Assembly: GCF_016908785.1 (NCBI RefSeq)
Contig: NZ_JAFBEO010000002.1
Span: 267,208 to 331,207 of the forward strand
From: Weissella uvarum
GTDB lineage: Bacteria; Bacillota; Bacilli; Lactobacillales; Lactobacillaceae
Direction: 5' to 3'
Length of the DNA stretch: 64,000 bases
How positions within the stretch are numbered: position 1 is the first letter of the stretch; each line of letters opens with the position of its first letter. Under the pieces are notes generated by a model. The model saw only the letters and a list, made by a program, of their open reading frames with translations. It had not been told where the DNA came from and did no database searches. A program made the position numbers and the translations under genes. Positions 49,898 to 59,325 of this stretch are shown here, piece by piece.

Positions 49898-50299
49898 CTA
49901 TTGATGATTGCTTTCATCCGTTGATCCATATTGTGTTTTTTGCGCTAACTTTTGATCATCAAAAAAGTTTTTCCACTCTGCTTTAAAGGGTAACCCTAAC
50001 GCTACCCAATTTTCCAAGACGCTACCACCCTGCGACATAACTAAAAATAAAATGATGCCGTCTGCTACGCCACTATATCCAATCGCCGCCACAAAAGGAT
50101 ACAACATAAAAGGAATTAATAAAATCATCACGTGCTTGATAATTCCCACTAGACCAATCGTTGAATTGAATTTATGCAAAACAACTGCCCGGCCAAATCC
50201 CAAGACTAAGTCAGCAAATACAAGCGCTACAAGTAATAAATAATATTTTGTGGGCCAGCTTTGTTCAAAAAGTTTAATCATCATTTCGAATGCTTTCAT
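49898..50299 (-). CDS. Phage holin family protein (phage_holin_4_1 type)
   Basis: 133 aa with 3-4 membrane helices (YYLLLVALVFADLVLGFG, HVMILLIPFMLYPFVAAIG). VFADLVLGFGRAV and SGVADGIILFLVMSQGGSVLEN are typical of the toxin-secretion/phage-lysis holin family. Isolated from any endolysin. Confidence 0.8.
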   Translation of the reverse strand: MKAFEMMIKLFEQSWPTKYYLLLVALVFADLVLGFGRAVVLHKFNSTIGLVGIIKHVMILLIPFMLYPFVAAIGYSGVADGIILFLVMSQGGSVLENWVALGLPFKAEWKNFFDDQKLAQKTQYGSTDESNHQ

Positions 50300-50414
50300 T
50301 TTCCTGCATTGTTACTTCCTTTCAATTAGATTTCGTTCCCTGACATTTGCTACACGCTTTTTCCAAGAAACATCTTTAATTATGATTAATGCGTGTTCAT
50401 TAAAAGTCGCACAT

Positions 50415-50831
50415 TTATGATCTGCCTGCTTCATTCGATAATAAATGAGCCTCACGACAAGCTTTTTTTAACTTATCCCGCCAACGTAAGACAGTACTGC
50501 GATCAGCATGATGCAATTGCGCAATCAATTCCCACCCCATCCGATTTCGATACCATTGATAAAACACTTCTTGATGCTCTCGATCAAACTGTTCCACACA
50601 ACCACGAATAATGTCACGTTGCCGTTTCATTTCTGCTAAATAACGATCATTTTCAAGTTTATCCATCGTATTTTCCACAACATTAAAGTATTTATTTTGT
50701 GCTTTACCACCACCAAAATTGTCATCGCGTGCGCTTTTTATTAAACGCAATTCCTGCTCACGTTCTTTAATTGCAATATCTAAGCCTCCTGTAAAATACT
50801 GCGTTAATACTTTATCGTACTGATCTGCCAT
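50415..50831 (-). CDS. DUF722/ArpU-like regulator, paralogue of the prophage gene
   Basis: 138 aa from the ATG at 50831 (AAAGGAG). MADQYDKVLTQYFTGGLD and YRNRMGWELIAQLHHADRST closely parallel the prophage protein at 29208-29615. Its promoter region holds an operator-like copy at 50868. Confidence 0.82.
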   Translation of the reverse strand: MADQYDKVLTQYFTGGLDIAIKEREQELRLIKSARDDNFGGGKAQNKYFNVVENTMDKLENDRYLAEMKRQRDIIRGCVEQFDREHQEVFYQWYRNRMGWELIAQLHHADRSTVLRWRDKLKKACREAHLLSNEAGRS

Positions 50832-50867
50832 CGCTAGCTCCTTTACTGTCCAAAAATCCATTTGCTT

Positions 50868-50884
50868 TAATACACTTTTCGTAC
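50868..50884. promoter_or_regulatory. Operator-like site
   Basis: TAATACACTTTTCGTAC, two mismatches from the pair at 50981 and 51013, lying upstream of the DUF722 gene. Confidence 0.55.
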
Positions 50885-50980
50885 TAAAATGGCACATATA
50901 AACAAGCGTCGTCCGTATCTTCATCTAAGACACATTCCACGCTTTCAATTAAGCTGTGCTATAAAACTATATCTAGATGA

Positions 50981-51029
50981 TAATACTATTTTCGTACTTA
51001 GTCAAGTTATTTTAATACTATTTTCGTAC
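50981..51029. promoter_or_regulatory. Tandem operators before the remnant repressor
   Basis: TAATACTATTTTCGTAC occurs perfectly at 50981-50997 and 51013-51029. Likely binding sites for the repressor encoded at 51044, giving autoregulation. Confidence 0.7.
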
Positions 51030-51043
51030 AAAAGGAGCTAATC

Positions 51044-51418
51044 ATGTCAATCTATGAACGTGTCAAACAAATTGCTGAGGAAAGAGGCTTTGCTTTAACC
51101 GAAGTCGCCCAGCGTGCTGGCATTGGCGAAAAATCAATTTATGCTTGGAAACCATCAAAACAATATCCTGATGGTGTCACACCTAAACGTGCGACATTAG
51201 AAAAAGTTGCTGCTGTTTTAGGCGTCACTGCCGATGACCTATTAGGCCTACCTGATTCAGCAAATTCAACTAAACAACCGCAAGCAGTCAAGACCAATGA
51301 TCTTGATCAACTATTGTCCGATGAAGGCGTCGCCATGTTTAATGGACAACCACTTTCAGACGACTACAAACACGCCCTTTTGGCTATGTTGAACACCCTG
51401 AATGAAAGTGAGCACTAG
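51044..51418 (+). CDS. CI-like repressor (HTH) of the cryptic element
   Basis: 124 aa. HTH LTEVAQRAGIGEKSIYAWKP and AAVLGVTADDLLGLPD. Similar in length and layout to the prophage repressor at 40355. AAGGAG upstream. Confidence 0.85.
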   Translation: MSIYERVKQIAEERGFALTEVAQRAGIGEKSIYAWKPSKQYPDGVTPKRATLEKVAAVLGVTADDLLGLPDSANSTKQPQAVKTNDLDQLLSDEGVAMFNGQPLSDDYKHALLAMLNTLNESEH

Positions 51419-51421
51419 CCT

Positions 51422-51820
51422 ATGCATGAAGAACTATTTAAACAATTACTTTATATTGCGACCCAATCAGATATCATCATTAAAGAAGTCGCAGGTCAAG
51501 CGACTGATCCTGATGTTGCTTTTTGCAAACAACGCATTATCAATCTAAACCACAACTATCAATCATCAATTAGTGTTGCTTTCCGGCTCGCTCATGAAAT
51601 TTGTCATATTAAATTCTCTCAGCCAACTTTTCTATATACTTTTTCTCCTTATATCAAAAATAAAGAAGAACGAGAAACGAACGAACGCGCCATTCGCATG
51701 TTGGCTCGACTAATCTATGCAGATACACCTAATGAATATCGGAATTGGTCTGATTTTATGGCTGAATTTTGTTTACCAAGCTGGTTTGAACCCTTGGTCC
51801 AAGACATTATTTATGATTAA
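51422..51820 (+). CDS. ImmA/IrrE family metallopeptidase
   Basis: 132 aa, 3 bp after the repressor. Intact zinc motif FRLAHEICHIKF and downstream NERAIRMLARLIY. Probably cleaves or inactivates the adjacent repressor. Confidence 0.82.
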   Translation: MHEELFKQLLYIATQSDIIIKEVAGQATDPDVAFCKQRIINLNHNYQSSISVAFRLAHEICHIKFSQPTFLYTFSPYIKNKEERETNERAIRMLARLIYADTPNEYRNWSDFMAEFCLPSWFEPLVQDIIYD

Positions 51821-51830
51821 AGCTATTAAA

Positions 51831-51870
51831 AAATCTGTAAGCACTCATTTGAGCACTTACAGATTTTTTT
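51831..51870. terminator. Bidirectional terminator
   Basis: AAAATCTGTAAGCACTCA / TGAGCACTTACAGATTTTTTT, a strong stem between the ImmA gene and the convergent phosphodiesterase gene. Confidence 0.88.
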
Positions 51871-52588
51871 AGTTCAATTGTTGCTCAAGCTCTAAGGCTT
51901 GTTCAAAATCATCAGTAAAGAATCCGGCAAAATGATATTGAAACATCTGCATCATTTCTGAGGGCTGATCAATGGTCCAAGCCCGTTCATAATTAGCCCA
52001 TTCAGGTCTGACGGTTGTCTTCTTCATATGGAGGGCACTTAGATGGTATTTTGTCATGACTTCAGCAGGGTTTTTAATCAACTGCCGACTAATCAATGCA
52101 ATCGGCTGATTGGGCGCTAGCGCATGGACACGTTGAATCGTCTCAGGCCTAAACGAAGAAAAGATGGTTTGTGCCATCAATCCGTACGCTTGCACCTTTT
52201 CCAAAACTAGCGCTTCAATCCCAGGATAATCAAGCTTATCTGTTTTCAACTCAATATTTAACATAATATTAGTTCCTTGAAAGACTTGTAGTACTTCATC
52301 CAATGTTGGGATTCGATTATCCTCCACATGTAATTGATGCACACGACGTTTATCTGGAACTAAATGGTATTGCCTAAGCTCCGCTAAAGTCATCCGCCGT
52401 ATAAAGCCATGCCCATTTGTTGTCCGATTGATTTTTTCATCATGCATAATTATCGGTTCATGATCACGCGTCAACTGAACATCAAACTCCACCGCTTCGC
52501 CATGTTGTGCTAAATACTTAAAACCTGGCAAAGAGTTTTCAATATACTTTTCTGGGACACCCCGATGCCCAAATACAGTTGTTTCCAC
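51869..52588 (-). CDS. Glycerophosphodiester phosphodiesterase
   Basis: 239 aa if the GTG at 52588 after GGAGG is the start. FGHRGVPEKYIENSLPGF (catalytic HRG), AVEFDVQLTRDHEPIIMHD and NIELKTD are the GDPD motifs. Hydrolyses glycerophosphodiesters to glycerol-3-phosphate, probably cytoplasmic. Confidence 0.92.
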   Translation of the reverse strand: METTVFGHRGVPEKYIENSLPGFKYLAQHGEAVEFDVQLTRDHEPIIMHDEKINRTTNGHGFIRRMTLAELRQYHLVPDKRRVHQLHVEDNRIPTLDEVLQVFQGTNIMLNIELKTDKLDYPGIEALVLEKVQAYGLMAQTIFSSFRPETIQRVHALAPNQPIALISRQLIKNPAEVMTKYHLSALHMKKTTVRPEWANYERAWTIDQPSEMMQMFQYHFAGFFTDDFEQALELEQQLN

Positions 52589-52654
52589 CTTAACTGCCTC
52601 CATTGCACTCAAAACTATCCAACATTAGTTGGTGGATTACTTATCATAAACAAT

Positions 52655-52690
52655 AAAAAAAGCACAATCCAAAAAGATTGTGCTTTTTTG
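52655..52690 (-). terminator. Terminator after the DUF308 gene
   Basis: AAAAAAGCACAATC pairs with GATTGTGCTTTTTT; T residues on both strands, so it may be bidirectional. Confidence 0.85.
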
Positions 52691-52691
52691 C

Positions 52692-53222
52692 TTAGAATGC
52701 CTTAACGATTTCCAAAACACCGAAGACAAGCAAGTATGCAGCCAACAAAGCCACAACGAATGACAAACCAAAGGCTGGGCTAAATAGCATAACAATACCA
52801 AGAATCAAACCAATGATTGCCATTACAACGATAAACCAGTAGTAACCCTTACCAGCTGACTTAACGTACTTAGCAGCCCAAAGTTCAAACAATGAATCCA
52901 AAACCATGCCAATGGCAACGAAGATCCAAACATAGATAGCACCAAAGCTTTGTGGCCAGAAAATAACCAAAATACCAGCGATGATGTCTAAAACAGCAAG
53001 GAATGTCAACATTCCAGTGCTTTCCATTCCCATACGACGTAGTGAACTACGTTGTGAAAAATGAAGAATTCCATCGATTACCATGAAAATACCAATAATG
53101 ATAATCAAAACTGTCAATGAAACACCAGGGTGTTCCAAAACAACGAAGGCCAAAACTAAGGCCAAGATACCTAATACAAGGCTAAAAATGTCAAAGCCTT
53201 TATTATTACTTGTGTTTTCCAT
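52692..53222 (-). CDS. DUF308 (HdeD-like) membrane protein
   Basis: 176 aa, six predicted helices (IFSLVLGILALVLAFVVLE, VLIIIIGIFMVIDGILHFS, AVLDIIAGILVIFWPQSFG...). The repeated helix-Gly pattern fits HdeD/DUF308 proteins, linked to acid or membrane stress. GGAGG before the ATG at 53222. Confidence 0.85.
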   Translation of the reverse strand: MENTSNNKGFDIFSLVLGILALVLAFVVLEHPGVSLTVLIIIIGIFMVIDGILHFSQRSSLRRMGMESTGMLTFLAVLDIIAGILVIFWPQSFGAIYVWIFVAIGMVLDSLFELWAAKYVKSAGKGYYWFIVVMAIIGLILGIVMLFSPAFGLSFVVALLAAYLLVFGVLEIVKAF

Positions 53223-53321
53223 AACATCCTCCAAAAAAATAGCTGAAATTAAAATTCATTAATATGTATCTTACCATAATGCATATTTTTTTGTAAACAC
53301 TTTGTAATAAATCCATCATAA

Positions 53322-54221
53322 TCACTGCGCTTTGGCCGACCCATTCGCATAATTTATAGTGACGCCAGGCTCAACATTTGGGATAAAGACATTAAATTGA
53401 ATACTCCCGTCCTGCGATTTCGCTTCAATATGTGAACCAGAAGGCACAAGGTTCTTCCCTTCATAGAGTGGTGTTACCCGGTACCGAATTGTTTTATGTT
53501 GATCTAAGCCCTTACGAACAATCGATTCATAGTAGTTTTGCCCAGTATTGGTAGTATCCCCATTTGAAGCTTGGTTAGCCCATGTCGTCTGAGTCGTAAT
53601 ATTTTGTCGGTTTGCTTCTGAGGCATCAAAGCCTTTAACACCACCAGCCAATGCATACGCAATTGAGTGTCCCCGATTGTAGAGGACTCGGTTATCATTT
53701 AACCGCATCTGTTGCCAACCGACCGGATTAATCTTAGTGGCGTTTCCCGTAGTTTCACGTTTTCGATATTCACGACTACTATTATTCAAAAAGGCATTTG
53801 CTACACCTGGCCGACCATATTGATCTGTTTGCGCCAATTGAACATATGGTGCTACCCGCACATTAGCATTTAAATCTGTTTTATTTTGATTAATAACAAA
53901 CGCGCCAGTTCCATTGAATGAAATTTGTCGCGCATTTAACTGCTGCTTAATCGCTGGCGTTAAAACTGTTGCAGCCTGACTTTGCGTCGGATGTCGTGGT
54001 AAATCACTAGTTTGATTTGTACTTAGTGAACCAACGCGTTGACTACTACTACGATTTGTTTGATATTGCTTTGTGACACCTGTAACCTGTTTCAGTTCGT
54101 TAACTTGGTGTTCGTTAATCAACCCCGTTTGCTGACCAATAAATAAAGCTAGAACGACTATAATTCCTGTGATAGTGAGCTTTTGGCCCATCGGTTGCTT
54201 CTTTTTTCTTCGCTTTGCCAT
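53322..54221 (-). CDS. Membrane-anchored DNA/RNA non-specific endonuclease
   Basis: 299 aa. Basic start and one helix (LTITGIIVVLALFIGQQTG), then an EndA/streptodornase-type domain with VLYNRGHSIAYALAG (RGH catalytic motif) and NRQNITTQTTWANQ. Works outside the membrane in DNA degradation or uptake. Related nucleases act in competence; no competence genes are nearby. Confidence 0.85.
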   Translation of the reverse strand: MAKRRKKKQPMGQKLTITGIIVVLALFIGQQTGLINEHQVNELKQVTGVTKQYQTNRSSSQRVGSLSTNQTSDLPRHPTQSQAATVLTPAIKQQLNARQISFNGTGAFVINQNKTDLNANVRVAPYVQLAQTDQYGRPGVANAFLNNSSREYRKRETTGNATKINPVGWQQMRLNDNRVLYNRGHSIAYALAGGVKGFDASEANRQNITTQTTWANQASNGDTTNTGQNYYESIVRKGLDQHKTIRYRVTPLYEGKNLVPSGSHIEAKSQDGSIQFNVFIPNVEPGVTINYANGSAKAQ

Positions 54222-54275
54222 AATACTGCATCCTTTGATTACATTTTATAAAATTGACACTTATCTATTAAAACA

Positions 54276-54313
54276 CAAAAAAAGAGTCAGACAAGCTACC
54301 CTGACCCTTTTTT
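54276..54313 (-). terminator. Terminator after the DUF956 gene
   Basis: GGGTCAG and CTGACTC flank a 10-nt loop with seven T on the minus strand. Confidence 0.75.
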
Positions 54314-54318
54314 AATAA

Positions 54319-54684
54319 CTACTTCTTCATCTTGTGCCGTTCCCAAGCACCTAACCGTCGGCGCAATTGGTTTGGTTGTAGATGCTTTTTCATGATTTCT
54401 AACGCTTGGCGTGGCTTACCACCAACAAATTCAAAAGTTTGATCTTCTTTCGTTTTAATAATTAATCCACGATAGTAAACCTTCAAAATAATTTCCAGAC
54501 TAACATAATCAATTTGTTCCCAAGGAATAATGATATAACCGCCCTTATTTGAACGGAACTCAATCGCCTTATCACCATAGAACAAATACCCCGGTTGAAT
54601 ATTCAAGGCACTTAATGAGGCATTTGCCCGTGCACTTAATTCTGGAACATTATCAATTTGTTGTGCTTTATCCTGCTTTACCAT
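54319..54684 (-). CDS. manO: DUF956 family protein (ManO)
   Basis: 121 aa. SALNIQPGYLFYGDKAIEFR and IIPWEQIDYVSLEI fit DUF956, almost always the last gene of mannose-class PTS operons, thought to influence their expression. Here it follows IID after a terminator. Confidence 0.82.
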   Translation of the reverse strand: MVKQDKAQQIDNVPELSARANASLSALNIQPGYLFYGDKAIEFRSNKGGYIIIPWEQIDYVSLEIILKVYYRGLIIKTKEDQTFEFVGGKPRQALEIMKKHLQPNQLRRRLGAWERHKMKK

Positions 54685-54716
54685 GATTCACTTACCTTAT
54701 ATTTTATTTTTTATGT

Positions 54717-54751
54717 ACAAAAGCCGGCGCATCGTCTGCGCCAGCTTTTAA
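54717..54751 (-). terminator. Terminator after manN
   Basis: AAAAGC.GGCGCA..TGCGCC.GCTTTT stem between IID and the DUF956 gene; allows partial read-through. Confidence 0.8.
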
Positions 54752-54756
54752 GTCTT

Positions 54757-55722
54757 TTATGCCATAATTCCAAAGGCATATGCAAGAATTCCAATTGCAA
54801 ACAATCCGAAGATAATAACGATTGGAGAAACATTCTTACGCAATAGCCACAAAACAACGAACATCAATAGCAATGGTGCAAGACCAGGGATCAATTGGTT
54901 CAAAGTATCTTGAACAGTCGTAACCTTAATGGCACCAAGGTTTTGTCCATCCTTAATCTTTCCGGCAACATCTGAAATCGTTGATGGGTTCAACTTACCA
55001 CTGTTGATTTGTTGTGCCAAGGCATCTGTATCAACATAGCTACCCTTTTGCAACTTAACCTTTGATAGAACCATTGGGAAGTTCATTGTTGTCCAACGTG
55101 GGACCAACACACCCATGATAAACATACCTAAGATTGAAGCACCAGTTGTAAGCTTTTGCATCATACCACCACCCAAATCTTGGGTGATACTTGTACCTTC
55201 ACGGTAACCTAATTCTTGTGTGTACCACAAGAAGGCCATACGCATCAAATTCCATACAACGAAGAAGATGATTGGGCCAAGGATTTGACCACTTTGTGCT
55301 AATCCAGCGGCGAAAGCTCCAAGCACTGGGCGGGCAGTTCCCCACCAGATTGGGTCTCCAACACCGGCCAAAGGTCCCATCATACCAACCTTAACACTGT
55401 TGATGGCTTCGTCATCAATTTCAGCTCCGTTGGCACGTTGCTCTTCCATCGCCATTTCAACACCCAAGATAGGTGAGGCAACGTATGGATGTGTGTTAAA
55501 GAATTCCAAATGCCGCTTTAAGGCTTCTGCACGTTCTTCTTTTGTTTTATAAAGACGCTTAATTGTTGGCACCATTGAGTAGGCCCAACCCACGTTTTGC
55601 ATACGTTCATAATTCCATGCAGCTTGAATAAATGTTGAGCGCCACCAAGTTGCACGACGGTCACCCTTAGTTAGGTGAAGCTCCGTTGATTGTACTTGCT
55701 TTTCTTGTACTTCATCAGTCAT
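54757..55722 (-). CDS. manN: PTS mannose/glucose IID component
   Basis: 321 aa. N-terminal STFIQAAWNYERMQNVGWAYS, SVKVGMMGPLAGVGDPIWWG and C-terminal helices. With IIC it forms the sugar channel of the mannose-class permease. Confidence 0.95.
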   Translation of the reverse strand: MTDEVQEKQVQSTELHLTKGDRRATWWRSTFIQAAWNYERMQNVGWAYSMVPTIKRLYKTKEERAEALKRHLEFFNTHPYVASPILGVEMAMEEQRANGAEIDDEAINSVKVGMMGPLAGVGDPIWWGTARPVLGAFAAGLAQSGQILGPIIFFVVWNLMRMAFLWYTQELGYREGTSITQDLGGGMMQKLTTGASILGMFIMGVLVPRWTTMNFPMVLSKVKLQKGSYVDTDALAQQINSGKLNPSTISDVAGKIKDGQNLGAIKVTTVQDTLNQLIPGLAPLLLMFVVLWLLRKNVSPIVIIFGLFAIGILAYAFGIMA

Positions 55723-55741
55723 TGTACTCGTCCTCCAGACC

Positions 55742-56551
55742 CTAATAATTATTCAAAATTGCGTCGACTGGATCACCTGATGAGCCTGAACCACCTTGGC
55801 TACCTGAATCTCCACCATTTGAGCCGTTAAAGCGTGGTGAAAGTTGTAGGTAAACTAATGCAAGAACAAGTCCGATGATACCCATGGCAATCAAGTTCAA
55901 TTCTGTAATAGCTGATAGCGCAAATCCTAGGAAGAAGAATGGCCATAGTTCAGGTGTTGCCATCATGTTAATAACCATGGCGTAACCAACAACCACGATA
56001 AATCCACCGGCAACGGCCAGCCCCTTGGTAATCACATCAGGAATTGCATTCAAAGCAGCATTAACAGGTCCAGGACCAACCATAATCACAATAATTGTTG
56101 GGATAGCAATACGCAAACCTTGTAATGCCAAGGCCGTCATATTAACTGCGTCAATACCACGAAGGCTTCCCTTTTTGGCTTGACTGTCAGCAACGTGTGA
56201 CAAAATAACTGTAATCGTACGAACACCAATCGTCAAAACTTGACCAGCGATGGCAAGTGGCACGGCAATCGCCATACCTTCGTGCACTGAAACTTGAGCT
56301 GGTCCAGTTACCAAATAAGCTGAAACAACAGATGCCAAAGCGGCGTCGGGCGCAACAGCAGCCCCAATATTCATCCAACCTAGGGCCAACATTTGCAATG
56401 TTCCACCAAGGATAATTCCTTCGGTTACATGTCCGTTAGCCAAACCGATAAGCGTTGCCGCAACGATCGGTTGTTGGAATTGGAATTCGTCCAAAATTCC
56501 ATCCATTCCGGCAAGGAATGAAATTAATACAACAAAAAACGCTGAAATCAT
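55742..56551 (-). CDS. manM: PTS mannose/glucose IIC component
   Basis: 269 aa, ~6-8 membrane helices; FLAGMDGILDEFQFQQPIVA and ILGGTLQMLALGWMNIGAA are EII-Man C signatures. The Gly/Ser-rich C-terminus is typical of lactic acid bacteria. Confidence 0.95.
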   Translation of the reverse strand: MISAFFVVLISFLAGMDGILDEFQFQQPIVAATLIGLANGHVTEGIILGGTLQMLALGWMNIGAAVAPDAALASVVSAYLVTGPAQVSVHEGMAIAVPLAIAGQVLTIGVRTITVILSHVADSQAKKGSLRGIDAVNMTALALQGLRIAIPTIIVIMVGPGPVNAALNAIPDVITKGLAVAGGFIVVVGYAMVINMMATPELWPFFFLGFALSAITELNLIAMGIIGLVLALVYLQLSPRFNGSNGGDSGSQGGSGSSGDPVDAILNNY

Positions 56552-56595
56552 GCGTTTAACCCTCCTATTCTACGTTTGAAATTAATTATTGAGTT

Positions 56596-57582
56596 TTAGT
56601 TTTTGTCTTTCAACAAAGTAAAGATATCCTTGCTTGAATCGCTTGGTACCTTACGAACATCAAACTTAACACCTTGTGAACGTAATTCTTCAAAGCATTC
56701 AACGTCGTTATCATCAACGGCAACCGCGTTTGTAACCATGCGCTTACCTTCAGAATGTGACATTGATCCAACGTTAACTTCTGTTAACTTAACGCCACCG
56801 GCAACAACCCGTTCAACGTCTTGTGGTGTTTCAAACAACAAGATTGCCTTAACACCCTTAAACCGAGGATCATCCCAAACATCAATCAACTTTTGAATTG
56901 GAATAACGTTAACCTTAACCCCAACTGGTGCGGCTTGGACCAACAATGTCTTACGCAATTCATCCTTTGAAACCGTGTCAGAAACAACAATAATCCGGTT
57001 TGGTTGTACCGCCTTAGTCCAGGCAGTGGCAACTTGTCCGTGCAACAAACGTGAGTCAATCCGAGCAAGACGAACATCAATTGTCATCTCACCTGAATGT
57101 TCAACCTTGTTAACATCTGTGTTAGTAACAGCTTGTGGTTGTGCTTCTTGTGCATCGGCTTCTTGAGCTGGTGCTTCAGATGCAACAGTTTCAGGGATTG
57201 TCTTAACGCCATCACGCGCCACGTCTACTAAATAATGCGCAATATCTGCTGCCTTATCCATCGTAAAACGAGCTCCGTATGCTTCAATCAACATTGGCAA
57301 ATTCAACCCAGAAATAATTGCCATGCGATCTGGATTCTCAGCTTGAATCCGAGAAGCGACGTTAAATGGAGACCCACCCCATAAATCAACTAAGAATAAT
57401 ACTTCTCCAGCGTTGGCAGAGTCACCAAGAGCCTCATTAAAATGAGCTGACAAATCTTCAGGCCCTTCGTTAGGCATAAAAGTTACTACTTCTACGTCTT
57501 CTTGTTCTCCAAAAATCATCTGTCCTGATTGACGGATACCCTTGGCAAACTCGCCGTGACTAGCAATAATGAACTTCACCAT
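56596..57582 (-). CDS. manL: PTS mannose/glucose IIAB component
   Basis: 328 aa fusion. IIA at 1-~135 ([16 protein letters not shown] with the active His), an Ala/Gln-rich linker, then IIB with [15 protein letters not shown] (active His). First gene of the operon. Two cre-like sites upstream suggest CcpA control. Confidence 0.96.
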   Translation of the reverse strand: MVKFIIASHGEFAKGIRQSGQMIFGEQEDVEVVTFMPNEGPEDLSAHFNEALGDSANAGEVLFLVDLWGGSPFNVASRIQAENPDRMAIISGLNLPMLIEAYGARFTMDKAADIAHYLVDVARDGVKTIPETVASEAPAQEADAQEAQPQAVTNTDVNKVEHSGEMTIDVRLARIDSRLLHGQVATAWTKAVQPNRIIVVSDTVSKDELRKTLLVQAAPVGVKVNVIPIQKLIDVWDDPRFKGVKAILLFETPQDVERVVAGGVKLTEVNVGSMSHSEGKRMVTNAVAVDDNDVECFEELRSQGVKFDVRKVPSDSSKDIFTLLKDKN

Positions 57583-57643
57583 AATTGCTTCTCCTTAAAT
57601 AATATCTTTATTAAACTATTGCTTAATACATTGATTATAATAC

Positions 57644-57673
57644 ATGAAAACGATTTCGTTGTAAACGTTTTCA
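57644..57673. promoter_or_regulatory. Tandem cre (catabolite repression) sites
   Basis: TTGTAAACGTTTTCA at 57659-57673 matches the cre consensus; a second, weaker copy TGAAAACGATTTCG lies directly before it. Located ~75 bp upstream of manL. Confidence 0.72.
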
Positions 57674-57688
57674 CTTAATTATTTTCAT

Positions 57689-57730
57689 AAAAAAATATAA
57701 AGGCGTATCTCTTAGATACGCCTTTATACT
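57689..57730 (-). terminator. aspA terminator
   Basis: AAAGGCGTATCT..AGATACGCCTTT with T-rich sequence on the minus strand. Confidence 0.85.
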
Positions 57731-57752
57731 AGCATTGTGAAAATTAGAACAA

Positions 57753-59174
57753 TTATTCTTCGAAACTAGTCAAACCATGTTCAGGAGTTCGAGCATTTCG
57801 CACAATCTTATCAACTGCAAAAATATCTTCTAATTCTTCTTCTGTAAATTCACCTGAGTCTTCGGCTAAGTCGCGTAATGAACGGTTTGTACGTAACGCT
57901 TCTTTAGCCAAATTTGAAGCCTCTTTATAACCAATATGGGCCGCCATCGCCGTGGCATATGAAACAGAAAGATCAATATCTTGTGCAAGTCGATCTTCGT
58001 TTGGCGTAATCCCAACAATTGCATGCTCTCTAAATGTCTTTAAGGCTTGCGTCAAATGCTCAATTGATGCAAATAAACGATAAAGCATCACGGGCTCAAA
58101 AGCATTTAATTCTAATTGTCCCCCTTCAACTGCGCTCGTTACAGTAATATCATTTCCCATTACTTCAAACGCAACTTGATTCAGAACCTCAGGGATAACT
58201 GGATTGACTTTACCAGGCATGATTGAACTACCAGCTTGACGCGCTGGTAGATTGATTTCATTTAAGCCAGAACGTGGACCAGAACTTAATAAACGTAAAT
58301 CATTGGCAATCTTTGATAAATCAACAGCAAGTGACTTTAGCGCTGATGATAATTGTAAAAAGCCATCCAAATTTTGAGTAGCATCAAATAAATCGGAAGC
58401 TTGTTCTAACTCCAGACCCGTAACAGCGTTCAATTCTGGAATAATATGTTCCTGATAGTAACGTGAAACATTAATTCCAGAACCGATGGCTGATCCACCC
58501 AAATTCAAGACATGCAACCCTTGTTGTGCTTCATCAATTCGCATTAAATCGCGTCCCAGTGGTTTTAAGTAGGCATGGAACGAATTTCCTAGAGTCATTG
58601 GTACCGCATCTTGTAACTGTGTACGCCCCATTTTATAAATATCAGCAAATTCGTCGGCTTTGGCCCCCATCGCTTCCATTAAAGCGTTAATTTCAGCCAT
58701 CAGTGGTTTAACAATATGTATCAAGGCTAATTTCCCGGCAGACGGGAAAACATCATTGGTACTTTGACTCTTGTTAACATGGTCATTCGGATTAATCTTT
58801 TGATAATCTCCTTTTTCATAACCCAAATTAGTCAAAGCCAAATTAGCAAGAACTTCATTTGCATTCATATTCATGCTGGTCCCAGCTCCACCTTGAATTG
58901 GATCTAACGGGAACATATTTTCATAATCAATTGGTTCAGATAACACTTGATTTGCTGCTTCGATTAAAGCACCAGCTACTTCATCATCTAAATTACCTGC
59001 ATCATGATTCGTCTTAATTGTTGCCAATTTAATTTGAATCAAAGCCTTAATAAGATTGGCATTGACATGCTCACCTGTAATTGGAAAGTTCTCCAAAGCT
59101 CGTACGGTGTGGACGCCATAAAACGCCTGATCTGGTACTTCAACTTGTCCTAATGAATCTGATTCAACTCGCAT
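57753..59174 (-). CDS. aspA: Aspartate ammonia-lyase (fumarase/aspartase superfamily)
   Basis: 473 aa. Signatures VNKSQSTNDVFPSA and GSSIMPGKVNPVIPEVLN. Aspartase (aspartate to fumarate and ammonia) fits better than fumarase: the N-terminus RVESDSLGQVEVP and GGAGTSMNMNANEVLANLA are aspartase-like. Confidence 0.9.
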   Translation of the reverse strand: MRVESDSLGQVEVPDQAFYGVHTVRALENFPITGEHVNANLIKALIQIKLATIKTNHDAGNLDDEVAGALIEAANQVLSEPIDYENMFPLDPIQGGAGTSMNMNANEVLANLALTNLGYEKGDYQKINPNDHVNKSQSTNDVFPSAGKLALIHIVKPLMAEINALMEAMGAKADEFADIYKMGRTQLQDAVPMTLGNSFHAYLKPLGRDLMRIDEAQQGLHVLNLGGSAIGSGINVSRYYQEHIIPELNAVTGLELEQASDLFDATQNLDGFLQLSSALKSLAVDLSKIANDLRLLSSGPRSGLNEINLPARQAGSSIMPGKVNPVIPEVLNQVAFEVMGNDITVTSAVEGGQLELNAFEPVMLYRLFASIEHLTQALKTFREHAIVGITPNEDRLAQDIDLSVSYATAMAAHIGYKEASNLAKEALRTNRSLRDLAEDSGEFTEEELEDIFAVDKIVRNARTPEHGLTSFEE

Positions 59175-59325
59175 TTACCTTTACCCTCTTTTCAGTTTGT
59201 AATATTTTACAATAAATTTCCGCGATGCCAAAGCTTTTTTACACTTTATCAACAATATTCTTATAAATTACGCCGGTCCCAAAATGATATAATGAATTTA
59301 ATTATTACAAATTTTAGGAGTTACT

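Larger units (their letters stand above)
49898..51820. mobile_element. Cryptic phage remnant
   Basis: Holin and DUF722/ArpU-like genes read leftward; a repressor and ImmA gene read rightward from a shared control region. No integrase, structural or replication genes remain, and no flanking repeat was seen. Confidence 0.6.

Noticed and set aside
49710..51820. tRNA-Arg as the attachment site of the cryptic remnant
   Set aside because: No second copy of the tRNA 3' end was found downstream and no integrase is present.
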